Positions 7,782 through 17,863 of a DNA stretch of 36,618 nucleotides are shown in pieces. Below the pieces are notes generated by a model that saw only the letters and a list, made by a program, of their open reading frames with translations, did not search any database and had not been told where the DNA came from. This stretch comes from Clostridiales bacterium (GTDB lineage: Bacteria > Bacillota > Clostridia > Oscillospirales > Oscillospiraceae). Made by a program: the position numbers and the translations under genes. Within the stretch, counting starts at the first letter, position 1, and each line of letters begins with the position of its first letter. Location: contig JALEZN010000008.1 in assembly GCA_022772585.1 (NCBI GenBank), forward strand, positions 1-36,618, written 5' to 3'.

Positions 7782-8948
7782 TTATTTCTTTTTCTTCATT
7801 TTGTCAAAAAATCCTTTGAGCCCCTCTTCCTCCTCCTCATCGGCGGGGAGCTCGCCCATGGCCCGGCCGAAGCCGCGCAGGGCAGCCTTCTGCTCGTGGG
7901 TCAGGTTCCGGGGCACGTCCACCAGTACGGTGATGTACTGGTCGCCCCGGCCCCGGCCGTTGACGCTGGGGATGCCCTTGCCCTTCAGACGGAAGGTGGC
8001 GCCGGGCTGGGTGCCCTCAGGCAGGTTCCACTTGACCTTGCCGTCGATGGTGGGGATCTCCAGCTCCGCGCCCAGCGCGGCCTGGAGGAAAGAGACCTTC
8101 TGGTCCAGATAGACATGGACGCCGTCCCGCTTGAACTGGGGATGGGGACGCACGGTGACGCTGATGATCAGGTCGCCGGCGGGACCGCCGTTTTTGCCTG
8201 CGCCGCCCTGGCCCCGGAGGGAGATGGCCTGGCCGTTGTCGATGCCGGCGGGGATCTTGACAGTGATCTTCCGCTGGCGGCGGACGCTGCCCGAGCCGCC
8301 GCAGCTCTTGCAGGGGGTGTGGATGATCTTGCCGGTGCCGCCGCACTTGGGGCACTGGGCGGTGGTGGCGAAGGAGAAGGCCCCGCCGCCCCGCTGGATG
8401 CGCACGACGCCGCTGCCCCGGCAGTCGGGGCAGATCTCGGCGGTGGTGCCGGGAGCGCAGCCGGTGCCCTTGCAGTCGTCGCACTCCTCGCTGCGGGTCA
8501 GACTGATCTCCTTCTCACAGCCGAAGGCGGCCTCCTCAAAGCTGATGGAGACCGAGGAACGCAGGGTATCGCCCTTTACGGGGCCGCTGCGGCGGGAGCC
8601 GCCGCCTCCGCCGCCGAAGCCGCCGCCGAAGAAGGAGCCGAAGAGGTCACCCAGGTCGATATCGCCGAAATCGGCGCCGCCAAAGCCGCCGAAGCCGCCG
8701 CCCGGGTTGTAGTTGGGATCCACGCCTGCGTGGCCGAACTGGTCGTAACGGGCGCGTTTCTCCTTGTCGGAGAGGATCTCGTAGGCCTCGTTGACCTCCT
8801 TGAACTTGGCCTCGGCCTCCTTGTCGCCGGGATTCAGGTCGGGGTGGTATTTCTTGGCCAGCTTGCGGTAGGCTTTCTTCAGCTCTTCATCCGAAGCGCC
8901 CTTGCTGACGCCAAGCACCTCGTAAAAATCTCTTTTCTGTTCAGGCAT
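7782..8948 (-). CDS. dnaJ: Chaperone protein DnaJ
   Basis: A 388-residue class I DnaJ, the co-chaperone that stimulates the DnaK ATPase and delivers unfolded proteins. The ATG at 8948 fits GAGGTGA seven bases upstream; a GTG three codons earlier lies inside that ribosome site. The J domain (about 5-70) contains HPD in YHPDLNPG. A Gly/Phe-rich stretch follows (about 75-115, with GGFGGFGG). The zinc-binding domain has four CxxCxGxG repeats ([32 protein letters not shown]), then the C-terminal substrate-binding beta domains. A Glu-rich segment and a lysine run end the protein. It is the last gene of hrcA-grpE-dnaK-dnaJ. Confidence 0.97.
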   Translation of the reverse strand: MPEQKRDFYEVLGVSKGASDEELKKAYRKLAKKYHPDLNPGDKEAEAKFKEVNEAYEILSDKEKRARYDQFGHAGVDPNYNPGGGFGGFGGADFGDIDLGDLFGSFFGGGFGGGGGGSRRSGPVKGDTLRSSVSISFEEAAFGCEKEISLTRSEECDDCKGTGCAPGTTAEICPDCRGSGVVRIQRGGGAFSFATTAQCPKCGGTGKIIHTPCKSCGGSGSVRRQRKITVKIPAGIDNGQAISLRGQGGAGKNGGPAGDLIISVTVRPHPQFKRDGVHVYLDQKVSFLQAALGAELEIPTIDGKVKWNLPEGTQPGATFRLKGKGIPSVNGRGRGDQYITVLVDVPRNLTHEQKAALRGFGRAMGELPADEEEEEGLKGFFDKMKKKK

Positions 8949-8980
8949 ATTGCTCACCTCGAATCAAATGGACAAGGAAA

Positions 8981-9070
8981 ATTGACAACTGACGGACCCG
9001 CCGCGGACGGGACGAAGGACGGGAGCCCGGAGCAGGCCGTGACCCCCGTCCTCGACGGTCAATTGTCAAT
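8981..9070. repeat. MITE-like 90-base inverted-repeat element between dnaK and dnaJ
   Basis: The ends ATTGACAACTGAC (8981-8993) and GTCAATTGTCAAT (9058-9070) are inverted copies with one mismatch, which becomes a G-U pair in the operon transcript. Inside, a further 8-base stem (AGGACGGG with CCCGTCCT in the minus sense) is present. The GC-rich core between AT-rich ends and the lack of an ORF suggest a miniature repeat element, but no clear target duplication is visible. In the mRNA it would form a large hairpin between dnaK and dnaJ. Confidence 0.5.
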
Positions 9071-9083
9071 TCATTGCTGTCGA

Positions 9084-10940
<1,857 letters not shown>

Positions 10941-11037
10941 AAATGATTCCTCCAATATAGAAAAGATTATTTTTAACAAAGAGATTTGGAATATGTGAAT
11001 GGGAACTCCTCAGTAAGGGAAACGAAGATCAGAAGCC

Positions 11038-11598
11038 TTAATTGGCCACCTTGACCATGGCAAAGCGGATGATCTTCTCTCCCGACCGGAAGCCGGTCTG
11101 GAAGACCTCCACCACCGTGTTTTCGCCTGCGCTCTCGTCTTCCACATGCATTACGGCGTTGTGGACATTGGGATCGAAGGGCTGGCCCAGCGCGGGGATC
11201 TCCTCCACACCCTGTTTGGCCAGGACCTCTTTCAGTCCGGCCATGGTCATCTCCACGCCTTTTTTGTAGGCTTCATCGGCGGTGGACTGCTTCAGGGCAC
11301 GCTCCAGATTGTCATACACCGGGAGGAAAGCCAGCACCGCATCGGATTTGGCGTTCTGGTACGCGTCGGTCTTTTCCTTCTGGCTGCGCTTGCGGTAATT
11401 GTCGTACTCGGCGGCCAGACGGAGGTACTGATCCTCCTTCTTGGCCAAGGTGTCTTTCAGATTCTCCAGCTCGGTCAGAAGGGGATCGGGGGCCTCGCTG
11501 CCGGGGGTATCGGCCTGGGGCGCGGTATCCTCCGCCGTGGGCGTCTGGACTGCGTCCTCTTCCTGCCGGGCGGTCGTTTCTTTTTCGTTCGTGTTCAA
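11038..11598 (-). CDS. grpE: Nucleotide exchange factor GrpE (TTG start)
   Basis: A 186-residue GrpE, which releases ADP from DnaK. The start is a TTG at 11598 with GAGGAGGT six bases upstream; no ATG lies near the family's N-terminus. An acidic, disordered N-terminal 50 residues is followed by the long dimerising coiled coil (about 55-95, with RLAAEYDNYRKRSQKEK) and the C-terminal beta wing ending with the signature FQTGFRSGEKIIRFAMVKVAN. It lies 15 bases after hrcA and about 100 bases before dnaK. The weak start codon may keep GrpE below DnaK. Confidence 0.96.
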   Translation of the reverse strand: MNTNEKETTARQEEDAVQTPTAEDTAPQADTPGSEAPDPLLTELENLKDTLAKKEDQYLRLAAEYDNYRKRSQKEKTDAYQNAKSDAVLAFLPVYDNLERALKQSTADEAYKKGVEMTMAGLKEVLAKQGVEEIPALGQPFDPNVHNAVMHVEDESAGENTVVEVFQTGFRSGEKIIRFAMVKVAN

Positions 11599-11613
11599 GA
11601 GGTTACCTCCTCA

Positions 11614-12669
11614 TTATTCCTCGCCGCCGTTCCTGCCGTCGGGGAGCTCGCCCTGGCCGAACAGCCGGGTGAGTCCTTCGGCAAAGTAGGACAGGCGGGC
11701 GGTGATCTTCGCGTAATCCATCCGTGTGGGGCCTACCACGCCGATGACGCCCCGCATGCCGTCGCCAATGTCATAGCTGGCCATGACCACGCTGGTATCC
11801 TTCAGCGCATCGGCCACATTTTCCGGGCCGATGAGGATACGCATGGGGCCGTTTTCGGGGACGGGGAAGCGGGCGGCGTCCTGATCCTCGGACAGGTAGC
11901 TCATCAGAGGCTGGGCCCGTTCCAGGTTCTGGTACTCAGGCAGCTCCAGCAGGTGGGCCAGGCCGGCGGTGTGCACCCGCCGGTGCTCCAGGCTCTCCAG
12001 CACCTCCATGGCGAAGGAGACCACCAGGCTGATGAGTCCATAGGCCTCTCCGGCAGCGTGCTGGGCCACCCGCATCAGCTCGGGCGTGATCTCGTCCAGG
12101 GTCAGGCCGGTGAAGGTGGTGTTGAGCAGGGTGTTGAGCATCTGCAATTGAGCCTGGGTCAGGTCGCTGGGGAGCTGGACCAGCTTGTTGCGCACCAGGT
12201 TGGTGTCGGTCATGACCACGATGATGAAGGCGTTGCGCTGGACCATCAGCAGGTCGAAGCGCTGGATGGTCACCCGCTCCATGCCGGCAGACAGGGCGAA
12301 GGCGGGATAATTGGTCAGACGGGAGACCACCCGGCCTGCCTCCAGGATGACCCGATCCAGCTCCTGCATCTTGAGGCGCAGGGCGCTGTTGATGCGCTCG
12401 GTCTCCTGGACCGACAGCTTGTGCTCCTCCATCAGCTCGTTGACATAGAGCCGGTAGCCCTGGGGCGAGGGGATGCGCCCGGCGGAGGTGTGGGGTTTTT
12501 CCAGCAGGCCCATGGCCTCCAGATCGGCCATGTCGTTGCGGATGGTGGCCGATGAGATAGACCGGCCCAGGTGCTCGGCGATGGCCTTGGAGCCCACAGG
12601 CTCGGCGGTGGCGATGTAGCTCTCGATGATGGCACGGAGGATCTTTTTTTTGCGTTCCGTCAAATCCAT
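11614..12669 (-). CDS. hrcA: Heat-inducible transcription repressor HrcA
   Basis: A 351-residue repressor of class I heat-shock genes. The ATG at 12669 is chosen with AAGGAAGG upstream. The N-terminal winged helix (about 1-75) includes DLTERKKKILRAIIESYI, EPVGSKAIAEHL and SSATIRNDMADLE; the GAF-like central domain and dimerisation regions follow, with MRGVIGVVGPTRMDYAKI near the end. HrcA binds CIRCE, and such a site lies 22 bases upstream of its own start, so the operon is autoregulated. HrcA normally needs GroEL to fold; groESL is not in this window. Confidence 0.97.
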   Translation of the reverse strand: MDLTERKKKILRAIIESYIATAEPVGSKAIAEHLGRSISSATIRNDMADLEAMGLLEKPHTSAGRIPSPQGYRLYVNELMEEHKLSVQETERINSALRLKMQELDRVILEAGRVVSRLTNYPAFALSAGMERVTIQRFDLLMVQRNAFIIVVMTDTNLVRNKLVQLPSDLTQAQLQMLNTLLNTTFTGLTLDEITPELMRVAQHAAGEAYGLISLVVSFAMEVLESLEHRRVHTAGLAHLLELPEYQNLERAQPLMSYLSEDQDAARFPVPENGPMRILIGPENVADALKDTSVVMASYDIGDGMRGVIGVVGPTRMDYAKITARLSYFAEGLTRLFGQGELPDGRNGGEE

Positions 12670-12690
12670 GCCTCTCACCTTCCTTTTGAT

Positions 12691-12717
12691 TTAGCACTCA
12701 TACATCCTGAGTGCTAA
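12691..12717 (-). promoter_or_regulatory. CIRCE operator (HrcA binding site)
   Basis: Perfect match to the consensus: TTAGCACTC (12691-12699), nine bases, GAGTGCTAA (12709-12717). It starts a few bases downstream of the -10 box, so bound HrcA should block transcription of hrcA-grpE-dnaK-dnaJ. Confidence 0.98.
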
Positions 12718-12721
12718 AGAT

Positions 12722-12750
12722 AATGTACCACCACCCCAAATAAATGTCAA
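12722..12750 (-). promoter_or_regulatory. Sigma-A promoter of hrcA-grpE-dnaK-dnaJ
   Basis: Minus strand: consensus -35 TTGACA (12750-12745), 17-base spacer, -10 TACATT (12727-12722). The CIRCE operator lies directly downstream. Confidence 0.9.
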
Positions 12751-12785
12751 TAGGGGGGTTGTAAATTAAATGTGAACAGGGGAAA

Positions 12786-12822
12786 GAAAAAAAGTCCCGC
12801 CCTCTGTTTTCAGAGGACGGGA
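12786..12822 (-). terminator. Terminator after the metallo-beta-lactamase-fold gene
   Basis: In the minus-strand RNA, TCCCGTCCTCTG pairs fully (one G-U) with CAGAGGGCGGGA around an AAAA loop (12822-12795), followed by a run of seven T. It ends the desulfurase-MATE-MBL unit before the hrcA promoter. Confidence 0.85.
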
Positions 12823-12844
12823 GAATGTGCTAAAACAGCGGTTT

Positions 12845-13615
12845 TTAAAAGACCAGCACATCGCCGGTGCGGAGGGGGAATACATGGCCGGGCTCCGCGT
12901 CGGAGAGGAGCTGCCGGGCAGGCAGGCCGGTGCAGTGGCCGGTGTAGATGCGCTCCACGCCCAGCTCCTCCACCAGGCGGCGGGAGAGGGAAGTCACCGT
13001 TTCGGGATCCACGCCCAGAGAACCCATGCCGTGCTTGCCCACCAGGTGGAAGCCGCCCACCACCGCGTATACCTGCTGGCCGGGGAAGCGGTCCAGAATG
13101 TCCCGGACGATATGGTCCACACCGGCGTGGCAGCAGGAGTTCATCACCACCAGGCCTTGATCCGTCTCGGCCACCAGGGACTGCTCGTGATCCACGCTGT
13201 CGGGAATGAGGTGGAGGCCGGGGGCCAGCAGCCGGGGACCGTCATCCAGGTCGAAGCGGTCCATGCAGGCGTGCAGCAGCTCCTGGCTGACGCCCACATA
13301 AAAGGGGTTGCCCTGGTCATCCTCCATGTACCTTGGCTCCACAGCCGCCGGGCGGGCGCATACCCGCACGGCGGGATTGCACCGGAAAAAGGCCCCCAGG
13401 CCGTCGCCGTGGTCGTCGTGGCCGTGGGAGAGGGCCGCTCCCTCCACCCGGGTCAGGTCGATGCCCAGGCGGCGGGCATTCTCGGTAAAGATGCCGGTGG
13501 TGCCCCCATCCAGAAGATAAAAATGGCCGTTGTACTCCAGATGGAGGGAGAGACCGTGCTCGCAGATCAGGTGGTCGGGGGCGAAGTTCTCGATGAGTAC
13601 GGTGATCTTCAGCAT
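12845..13615 (-). CDS. Metallo-beta-lactamase-fold hydrolase
   Basis: A 256-residue MBL-fold protein. The metal motif is LSHGHDDHGDGLGAF (HxHxDH), preceded by the strand YLLDGGTTGIF and followed by a metal-ligand region NSCCHAGVDHIV and a terminal YTGHCTG. This arrangement resembles the subgroup annotated as 7,8-dihydropterin-6-methyl-4-(beta-D-ribofuranosyl)-aminobenzene-5'-phosphate synthase-like, common in Clostridia; those proteins are rarely tested and the substrate is unknown. No signal peptide, so cytoplasmic. It lies 30 bases after the MATE gene, likely in the same transcription unit, and is followed by a strong terminator. Confidence 0.85.
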   Translation of the reverse strand: MLKITVLIENFAPDHLICEHGLSLHLEYNGHFYLLDGGTTGIFTENARRLGIDLTRVEGAALSHGHDDHGDGLGAFFRCNPAVRVCARPAAVEPRYMEDDQGNPFYVGVSQELLHACMDRFDLDDGPRLLAPGLHLIPDSVDHEQSLVAETDQGLVVMNSCCHAGVDHIVRDILDRFPGQQVYAVVGGFHLVGKHGMGSLGVDPETVTSLSRRLVEELGVERIYTGHCTGLPARQLLSDAEPGHVFPLRTGDVLVF

Positions 13616-13645
13616 ACTGTCATTCCTTTCTGCGAAGCGGGAGGT

Positions 13646-15028
13646 TCAGGAACCGGCCCGGGTGATGTCGTTGATCCAGGCCCGGGAGCGGAAGCGGTGG
13701 ACGCCCAGGGCGGTCTTGACCAGCTGCTCGGTGGAGATGGCGATATACACCCAGAAGATGTTCCACCGGAGGACCAGGGCGAAAAAGGCGGCCAGGGGGA
13801 TGGCCACCAGCCACATGGCGGACACGTCGATGATGGCGGCCATGCGGCTGTCGCCGCCGCCCCGGAGCACGCCCACGGTGTTGGTGGTGTCAAAGGCCCG
13901 CAGGGGCATGGGAACGGCGATGAAGGTGAGGATCAGCGTGGCGGTGCTGCTGGCCTCTGGTGTCAGGTGGAAGAGGGGATAGATGGCCTGGGGGAACCAG
14001 AAGTAGGTGCACAGCAGCAGTCCTGCTCCCACCACGGCGCCGCACAGGCAGGAGAGCACATTCAGCGCGGCGGCCACGTCGTACACGGTGGAGCGGCGGC
14101 CGGCGCCGATCTCCCGCCCGACGATGATGGCAGCGGTACCGGCGATGGCGAAGATGGACACGGCACAGAGATCGTCGATATTGCCCGCCAGGGCCCGGGC
14201 CGCCAGGATGTGCTTGCTGCCCTCCATATGGCCCATGATGACCTTATACATGGAGGTGCCGGTGCTCCACAGCGTTTCGTTGAGGATGACGGGAGTGGCG
14301 AAGCGGAAGAATTTCCGCACCAGGGCGGGGTCGGGGCGGAGCATCAGGGCGGGCTTGAGCCGGAAGCGCCGGTTCACCGCCGCGTACACCACCACGATGA
14401 CGAATTCCACCACACGGGAGGTAAGGGTGGCGATGGCGGCGCCCTCCACCTCCAGCCGGGGCGCGCCCAGGTTGCCGAAGATGAGGACCCAGTTGAGAAA
14501 GGTGTTGGTGAGCATGGAGGCGGTAAAGACGAAGAGCCCCAGCTTGGGGTTCTCCATGCTGCGGTGGGCGCCCACGTAAATGCTGGTGACGCTGTTGAAC
14601 AGGTAGGAGAAGCCCACGATGCGGGCATAGCGGGCGGCTAGGGGGATGAGCTCGGCGTTGTCGGTGAGCAGACCCATCAGGGGGACGGGCAGGAAGAACA
14701 TGACCAGGGCGAAGAGAACGGAGAGCCCGCCGGCCAGATAGAAGCCGATGCCCATGACCCGGTTGATGCTGTCGGTATCCTCCCTGCCCCAGTACTGGCT
14801 GATGAGGACGGAGGAGCCGCTCTGCATGCCGAAGAACACCAGCTGGATGATGAATACCGGAATATTGGCCTGGGACACAGCGGCCAGAGGGGCCTCTCCC
14901 AGGCTGCCCACCATAAAGGTGTCGATGAGACCCAGAGAGGTGGTGATCAGGTTCTGGAGCAGGATGGGCAGGGCCAGGGAGATCACGTCCCGGTAAAAGC
15001 CCCTACCCCGGTTGAGACAGGAGAACAT
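13646..15028 (-). CDS. MATE-family efflux transporter
   Basis: A 460-residue protein with about twelve hydrophobic segments in two similar halves, the standard MATE size. The N-terminal half has DVISLALPILLQNLITTSLG and TFMVGSLGEAPLAAVS; the second half starts near FFRFATPVILNETLWSTGTS. MATE proteins export drugs or metabolites using a sodium or proton gradient; the substrate cannot be read from sequence. The ribosome site (TAGGT) is weak. A 16-base palindrome (15047-15062) lies just upstream, between it and the desulfurase gene, 70 bases away. Confidence 0.92.
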   Translation of the reverse strand: MFSCLNRGRGFYRDVISLALPILLQNLITTSLGLIDTFMVGSLGEAPLAAVSQANIPVFIIQLVFFGMQSGSSVLISQYWGREDTDSINRVMGIGFYLAGGLSVLFALVMFFLPVPLMGLLTDNAELIPLAARYARIVGFSYLFNSVTSIYVGAHRSMENPKLGLFVFTASMLTNTFLNWVLIFGNLGAPRLEVEGAAIATLTSRVVEFVIVVVYAAVNRRFRLKPALMLRPDPALVRKFFRFATPVILNETLWSTGTSMYKVIMGHMEGSKHILAARALAGNIDDLCAVSIFAIAGTAAIIVGREIGAGRRSTVYDVAAALNVLSCLCGAVVGAGLLLCTYFWFPQAIYPLFHLTPEASSTATLILTFIAVPMPLRAFDTTNTVGVLRGGGDSRMAAIIDVSAMWLVAIPLAAFFALVLRWNIFWVYIAISTEQLVKTALGVHRFRSRAWINDITRAGS

Positions 15029-15046
15029 ATCGGATGGACCTACACA

Positions 15047-15062
15047 CGGCGGGATCCCGCCG
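15047..15062. repeat. 16-base GC-rich palindrome between desulfurase and MATE genes
   Basis: CGGCGGGATCCCGCCG is a perfect palindrome 18 bases upstream of the MATE start. It is not followed by a T-run in either direction, so it is more likely an mRNA hairpin or a protein site than a terminator. Confidence 0.45.
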
Positions 15063-15098
15063 GCGCCTTTCTTTGCATGGTGATGAGCCGGGCGGCGT

Positions 15099-16232
15099 TT
15101 ACGCGCCTACCCGGCTGGACTGGATCTCCCGCAGGCCGTTCACCAGGGCGTCCACTTCTTCTTGAACGGTGGCGGGAGAGAAGGAGATCCGGAGCACACC
15201 CATCAGGGTACGCTTTGGGAGGCCCAGGGCGGCAAACACATGGCTGGGCTTGCCCTTGTGGCAGGCCGAGCCCGAGGAGACACAGACCCCCCGGTCACTG
15301 AGCTCCCGCACCAGCATTTCACTGGGATAGCCGGGCAGGGAGACGGCGCAGATGTGGGGCGCGTCCCCCCGGCTGACCACTTCCAGCCCGGGCACATTGG
15401 TCTGGAGCTGTTCCAGCGCATAGTTCTTCAGGTCAGACAGACGGGCGTTGTACGCTTCGGCCTGGTCATACCAGGACGAGCAGGCCGAGGCCAGGGCCGC
15501 GATCTGGGCGGTGGGCTCGGTGCCGGGGCGCATGGCTCCCTCCTGTCCGCCGCCCCGCAGCAGGGGCGGGAGTTTCAGCCCCTTGCGGATATACTGGGCT
15601 CCGATGCCCTTGGGGGCCCGCACCTTGTGCCCGCTGATGGTAAGCAGGTCCACCCCCAGCTCTTTCGGGGTGAAGGGGACCTTGAGGAAGGCCTGCACCG
15701 CGTCGGTATGAAAGAGAATGTCGGGACAGTAGGCCTTGGTGATGCGGGCGCACTCGGCCACCGGCTGGAGGGTGCCCAGCTCGTTGTTGACCAGCATCAT
15801 GGAGACCAGCACCGTGTCCTCCCGCAGAGCGGCGCGCAGGTCCTCGGGGGAGACGTGGCCGCTGCGGTCAGGCTTGAGCCGGGTGACTGTGTACCCCTTG
15901 GCCTCCAGGGCCTTCAGAGGCTCCAGCACGGCGGAGTGCTCAATGGCGGTGGTGATGATGTGCCTGCCCCGGCGGCGGCCGTACTCCGCCGCGGCCTGGA
16001 TGGCCCAGTTGTCCCCCTCGGTGCCGCAGGAGGTAAAATAGAGCTCCTCCGGCAGGCAGCCCAGGGCCCGGGCCACAGTGGTCCGGTTTTCCTGGAGGCG
16101 TTTGGCGGCGTTCTGGCCGAAGGCGTAGCGGGCGGAGGGATTTCCGTAACCGGCCAACATTTCAAAGGTGGCGGACTGGGCGGCTTCCAGGCAGACGGGG
16201 GTGGTGGCGGCGTTATCAAGATATGCAAACAT
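15099..16232 (-). CDS. Cysteine desulfurase (NifS/IscS family)
   Basis: A 377-residue PLP enzyme that takes sulfur from cysteine for Fe-S clusters or other sulfur carriers. The ATG at 16232 gives the standard start MFAYLDNAATTPV. Visible residues: His99 in AIEHSAV, the PLP lysine Lys203 in ISGHKVRAPKG, and the catalytic cysteine Cys324 in VSSGSACHKGKPS. The usual RSGT-E motif is RPGTEP here. No iscU or other Fe-S assembly gene is adjacent. The gene leads a likely three-gene unit with the MATE and MBL genes and diverges from the flavodiiron gene, with about 155 bases holding both promoters. The exact partner (IscU-like, ThiI or other) cannot be told. Confidence 0.93.
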   Translation of the reverse strand: MFAYLDNAATTPVCLEAAQSATFEMLAGYGNPSARYAFGQNAAKRLQENRTTVARALGCLPEELYFTSCGTEGDNWAIQAAAEYGRRRGRHIITTAIEHSAVLEPLKALEAKGYTVTRLKPDRSGHVSPEDLRAALREDTVLVSMMLVNNELGTLQPVAECARITKAYCPDILFHTDAVQAFLKVPFTPKELGVDLLTISGHKVRAPKGIGAQYIRKGLKLPPLLRGGGQEGAMRPGTEPTAQIAALASACSSWYDQAEAYNARLSDLKNYALEQLQTNVPGLEVVSRGDAPHICAVSLPGYPSEMLVRELSDRGVCVSSGSACHKGKPSHVFAALGLPKRTLMGVLRISFSPATVQEEVDALVNGLREIQSSRVGA

Positions 16233-16271
16233 ACAGAGGTGATCCCCCTCATTTTCATACAGTATCAAAAC

Positions 16272-16300
16272 ATTGTATCGCCGGAACAGAGGAAAGTCAA
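16272..16300 (-). promoter_or_regulatory. Sigma-A promoter of the cysteine desulfurase gene
   Basis: Minus strand: -35 TTGACT (16300-16295), 17-base spacer, -10 TACAAT (16277-16272), about 40 bases before the start codon. Confidence 0.85.
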
Positions 16301-16332
16301 GAAAGGGCGCAAAAGGCCCCCAATAGTCGGAC

Positions 16333-16362
16333 TTGACAGTCTACCATGTATGTTACTATACT
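16333..16362 (+). promoter_or_regulatory. Sigma-A promoter of the flavodiiron-rubredoxin operon
   Basis: Consensus -35 TTGACA (16333-16338), 18-base spacer, -10 TATACT (16357-16362), 26 bases upstream of the start codon, so the leader is very short. Confidence 0.85.
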
Positions 16363-16388
16363 GAATCATTAGAAAGAAGGTGTGATCC

Positions 16389-17573
16389 ATGAGTGCCATT
16401 CAACTGAAAGAGGGAATCTGGTCGGTAGGCGTCCTGAATCCCTCTCTGCGGGTATTCGATATCGTCATGGAGGCCAAATACGGTACCTCCTATAACGCCT
16501 ATCTGCTGACCGGCGAGAAAAATGTGCTGATCGAGACCGTCCACGCCGACTATTTTGAGGAATATCTGGATAACATACGCCAGGTGATCCCGGTGGAGCA
16601 GGTGGATTATCTCATTATGAACCACAACGAGCCCGACCATTCGGGCAGCGTGGCCAGGCTGCTGGAGGTATGTCCCGGACTGAAGGTGTTCTGCACCGCG
16701 GCGGGCAAGAAGCATCTGGAGGACATCACCAACCGGACCTTCCCCGTACAGGTGGTCAAGGCCGGCGACACGCTGGACATGGGCAATAAGAAGCTGGCCT
16801 TCATTCCCGCTCCCATGCTCCACTGGGCGGACTCCATGTTCACCTGGGATGAGGAGAGCCGGACGGCCTTCACCTGCGACTTCCTGGGCTGCCACTTCTG
16901 TGAGCCCACCATGCTGGACCGGAATATCCACGACTATGCCGCCTACGAGGGTGAGTTCGCCTATTATTACGAGGGCATTTTCGGGCCCTTCAAGCCCTTT
17001 GTGCTGGCCGGACTGGACAAGCTGCCCGCCGAAGCGGATATGGTCTGCCCCAGCCACGGACCTGTGCTCACCGCCGGGCTGGAGAAGGCCAAAGCCCTCT
17101 ACCGCCAGTGGAGCACCCCCGCGCCGAAGGAGGGACGGACGGCCGCCATTATCTACGCTTCGGCCTATGGCTGCACCGGGAAGCTGGCCGCCGCCGCTGC
17201 CGCCGCGCTGGAGGAGGCTGGATTCCGGACAGTCAGCTTGGATGTGACCCGGGAGGGGCTGGCGTCCTGCGCCGCCGCCGCCAATGAGGCTGACGTACTC
17301 CTGGTGGGCGCGCCCACCATCAGCCGGGACGCTCCCAAGGCCGTGTGGGATGTGCTCTCCTCCATCGACGCGGTCAACACCAAGGGCCGGGCCGCCGGAG
17401 CCTTCGGCGCCTACGGCTGGAGCGGCGAGGCCCCCGGCATGCTCCATACCCGCCTGGGCCAGCTCAAGTTTGCCCAGCCCGGCGAGGCCTTCCGGGTACT
17501 TTTCACTCCCACGGAGGAGGATCTGAACGCTATGGCCGGCTACGCCCGGAGCGTGGCCGGTCTGGTGAAATAA
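16389..17573 (+). CDS. fprA: Flavodiiron protein (A-type flavoprotein, FprA family)
   Basis: A 394-residue cytoplasmic enzyme that reduces O2 to water and/or NO to N2O, protecting anaerobes. The N-terminal MBL-like domain (1-250) carries the complete diiron ligand set: His79, Glu81, Asp83, His84 (NHNEPDHSG), His145 (LHWADSM), Asp164 (CDFLGCHF) and His223 (CPSHGP). The flavodoxin domain (about 255-394) has the FMN phosphate loop [14 protein letters not shown] and [10 protein letters not shown]. The ribosome site is AAGGTG. A rubredoxin gene follows after 20 bases and is the likely electron donor. O2 versus NO preference cannot be read from these residues. Confidence 0.95.
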   Translation: MSAIQLKEGIWSVGVLNPSLRVFDIVMEAKYGTSYNAYLLTGEKNVLIETVHADYFEEYLDNIRQVIPVEQVDYLIMNHNEPDHSGSVARLLEVCPGLKVFCTAAGKKHLEDITNRTFPVQVVKAGDTLDMGNKKLAFIPAPMLHWADSMFTWDEESRTAFTCDFLGCHFCEPTMLDRNIHDYAAYEGEFAYYYEGIFGPFKPFVLAGLDKLPAEADMVCPSHGPVLTAGLEKAKALYRQWSTPAPKEGRTAAIIYASAYGCTGKLAAAAAAALEEAGFRTVSLDVTREGLASCAAAANEADVLLVGAPTISRDAPKAVWDVLSSIDAVNTKGRAAGAFGAYGWSGEAPGMLHTRLGQLKFAQPGEAFRVLFTPTEEDLNAMAGYARSVAGLVK

Positions 17574-17593
17574 ACGGATCGAGGTGCTGTAAT

Positions 17594-17752
17594 ATGGATA
17601 AGTATGTCTGTGACGCCTGTGGTTATGTGTATGATCCCGCTGTGGGTGATCCTGACCACGGTATCGCGCCGGGCACTCCTTTTGAGGAGCTCCCCGAGGA
17701 CTGGGTCTGCCCCCTGTGCGGCCTGGGCAAGGATATTTTCAGCAAGGAATAA
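17594..17752 (+). CDS. Rubredoxin
   Basis: A 52-residue rubredoxin with both iron-binding CxxCG knuckles: [16 protein letters not shown] and [14 protein letters not shown]. The start ATG at 17594 follows a GAGGTG ribosome site in the 20-base gap after the flavodiiron gene, so the two are translated from one message. It carries single electrons to the flavodiiron protein, usually from an NAD(P)H-rubredoxin oxidoreductase, which is not in the window. Confidence 0.96.
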   Translation: MDKYVCDACGYVYDPAVGDPDHGIAPGTPFEELPEDWVCPLCGLGKDIFSKE

Positions 17753-17763
17753 TGCGCACATGA

Positions 17764-17841
17764 GCGGCCCGCCGGACGAAGGTCCGGCGGGCCGCCTGTT
17801 TATGGGAACAGCCCCGCCGGACAAAGCCCGGCGGGGCTGTT
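17764..17841. terminator. Two tandem strong hairpins between rubredoxin and glgP
   Basis: Hairpin one: GCGGCCCGCCGGAC (17764-17777) with its complement (17782-17795) and a GAAG loop. Hairpin two: AACAGCCCCGCCGG (17807-17820) with CCGGCGGGGCTGTT (17828-17841), followed by T on the plus strand and by A-to-T on the other. They separate the convergent rubredoxin and glgP units. The loops and inner stems are alike (GCCGGAC..AAG), suggesting duplication. Confidence 0.85.
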
Positions 17842-17863
17842 TTGATTGGGAATGTGCGGGGAA

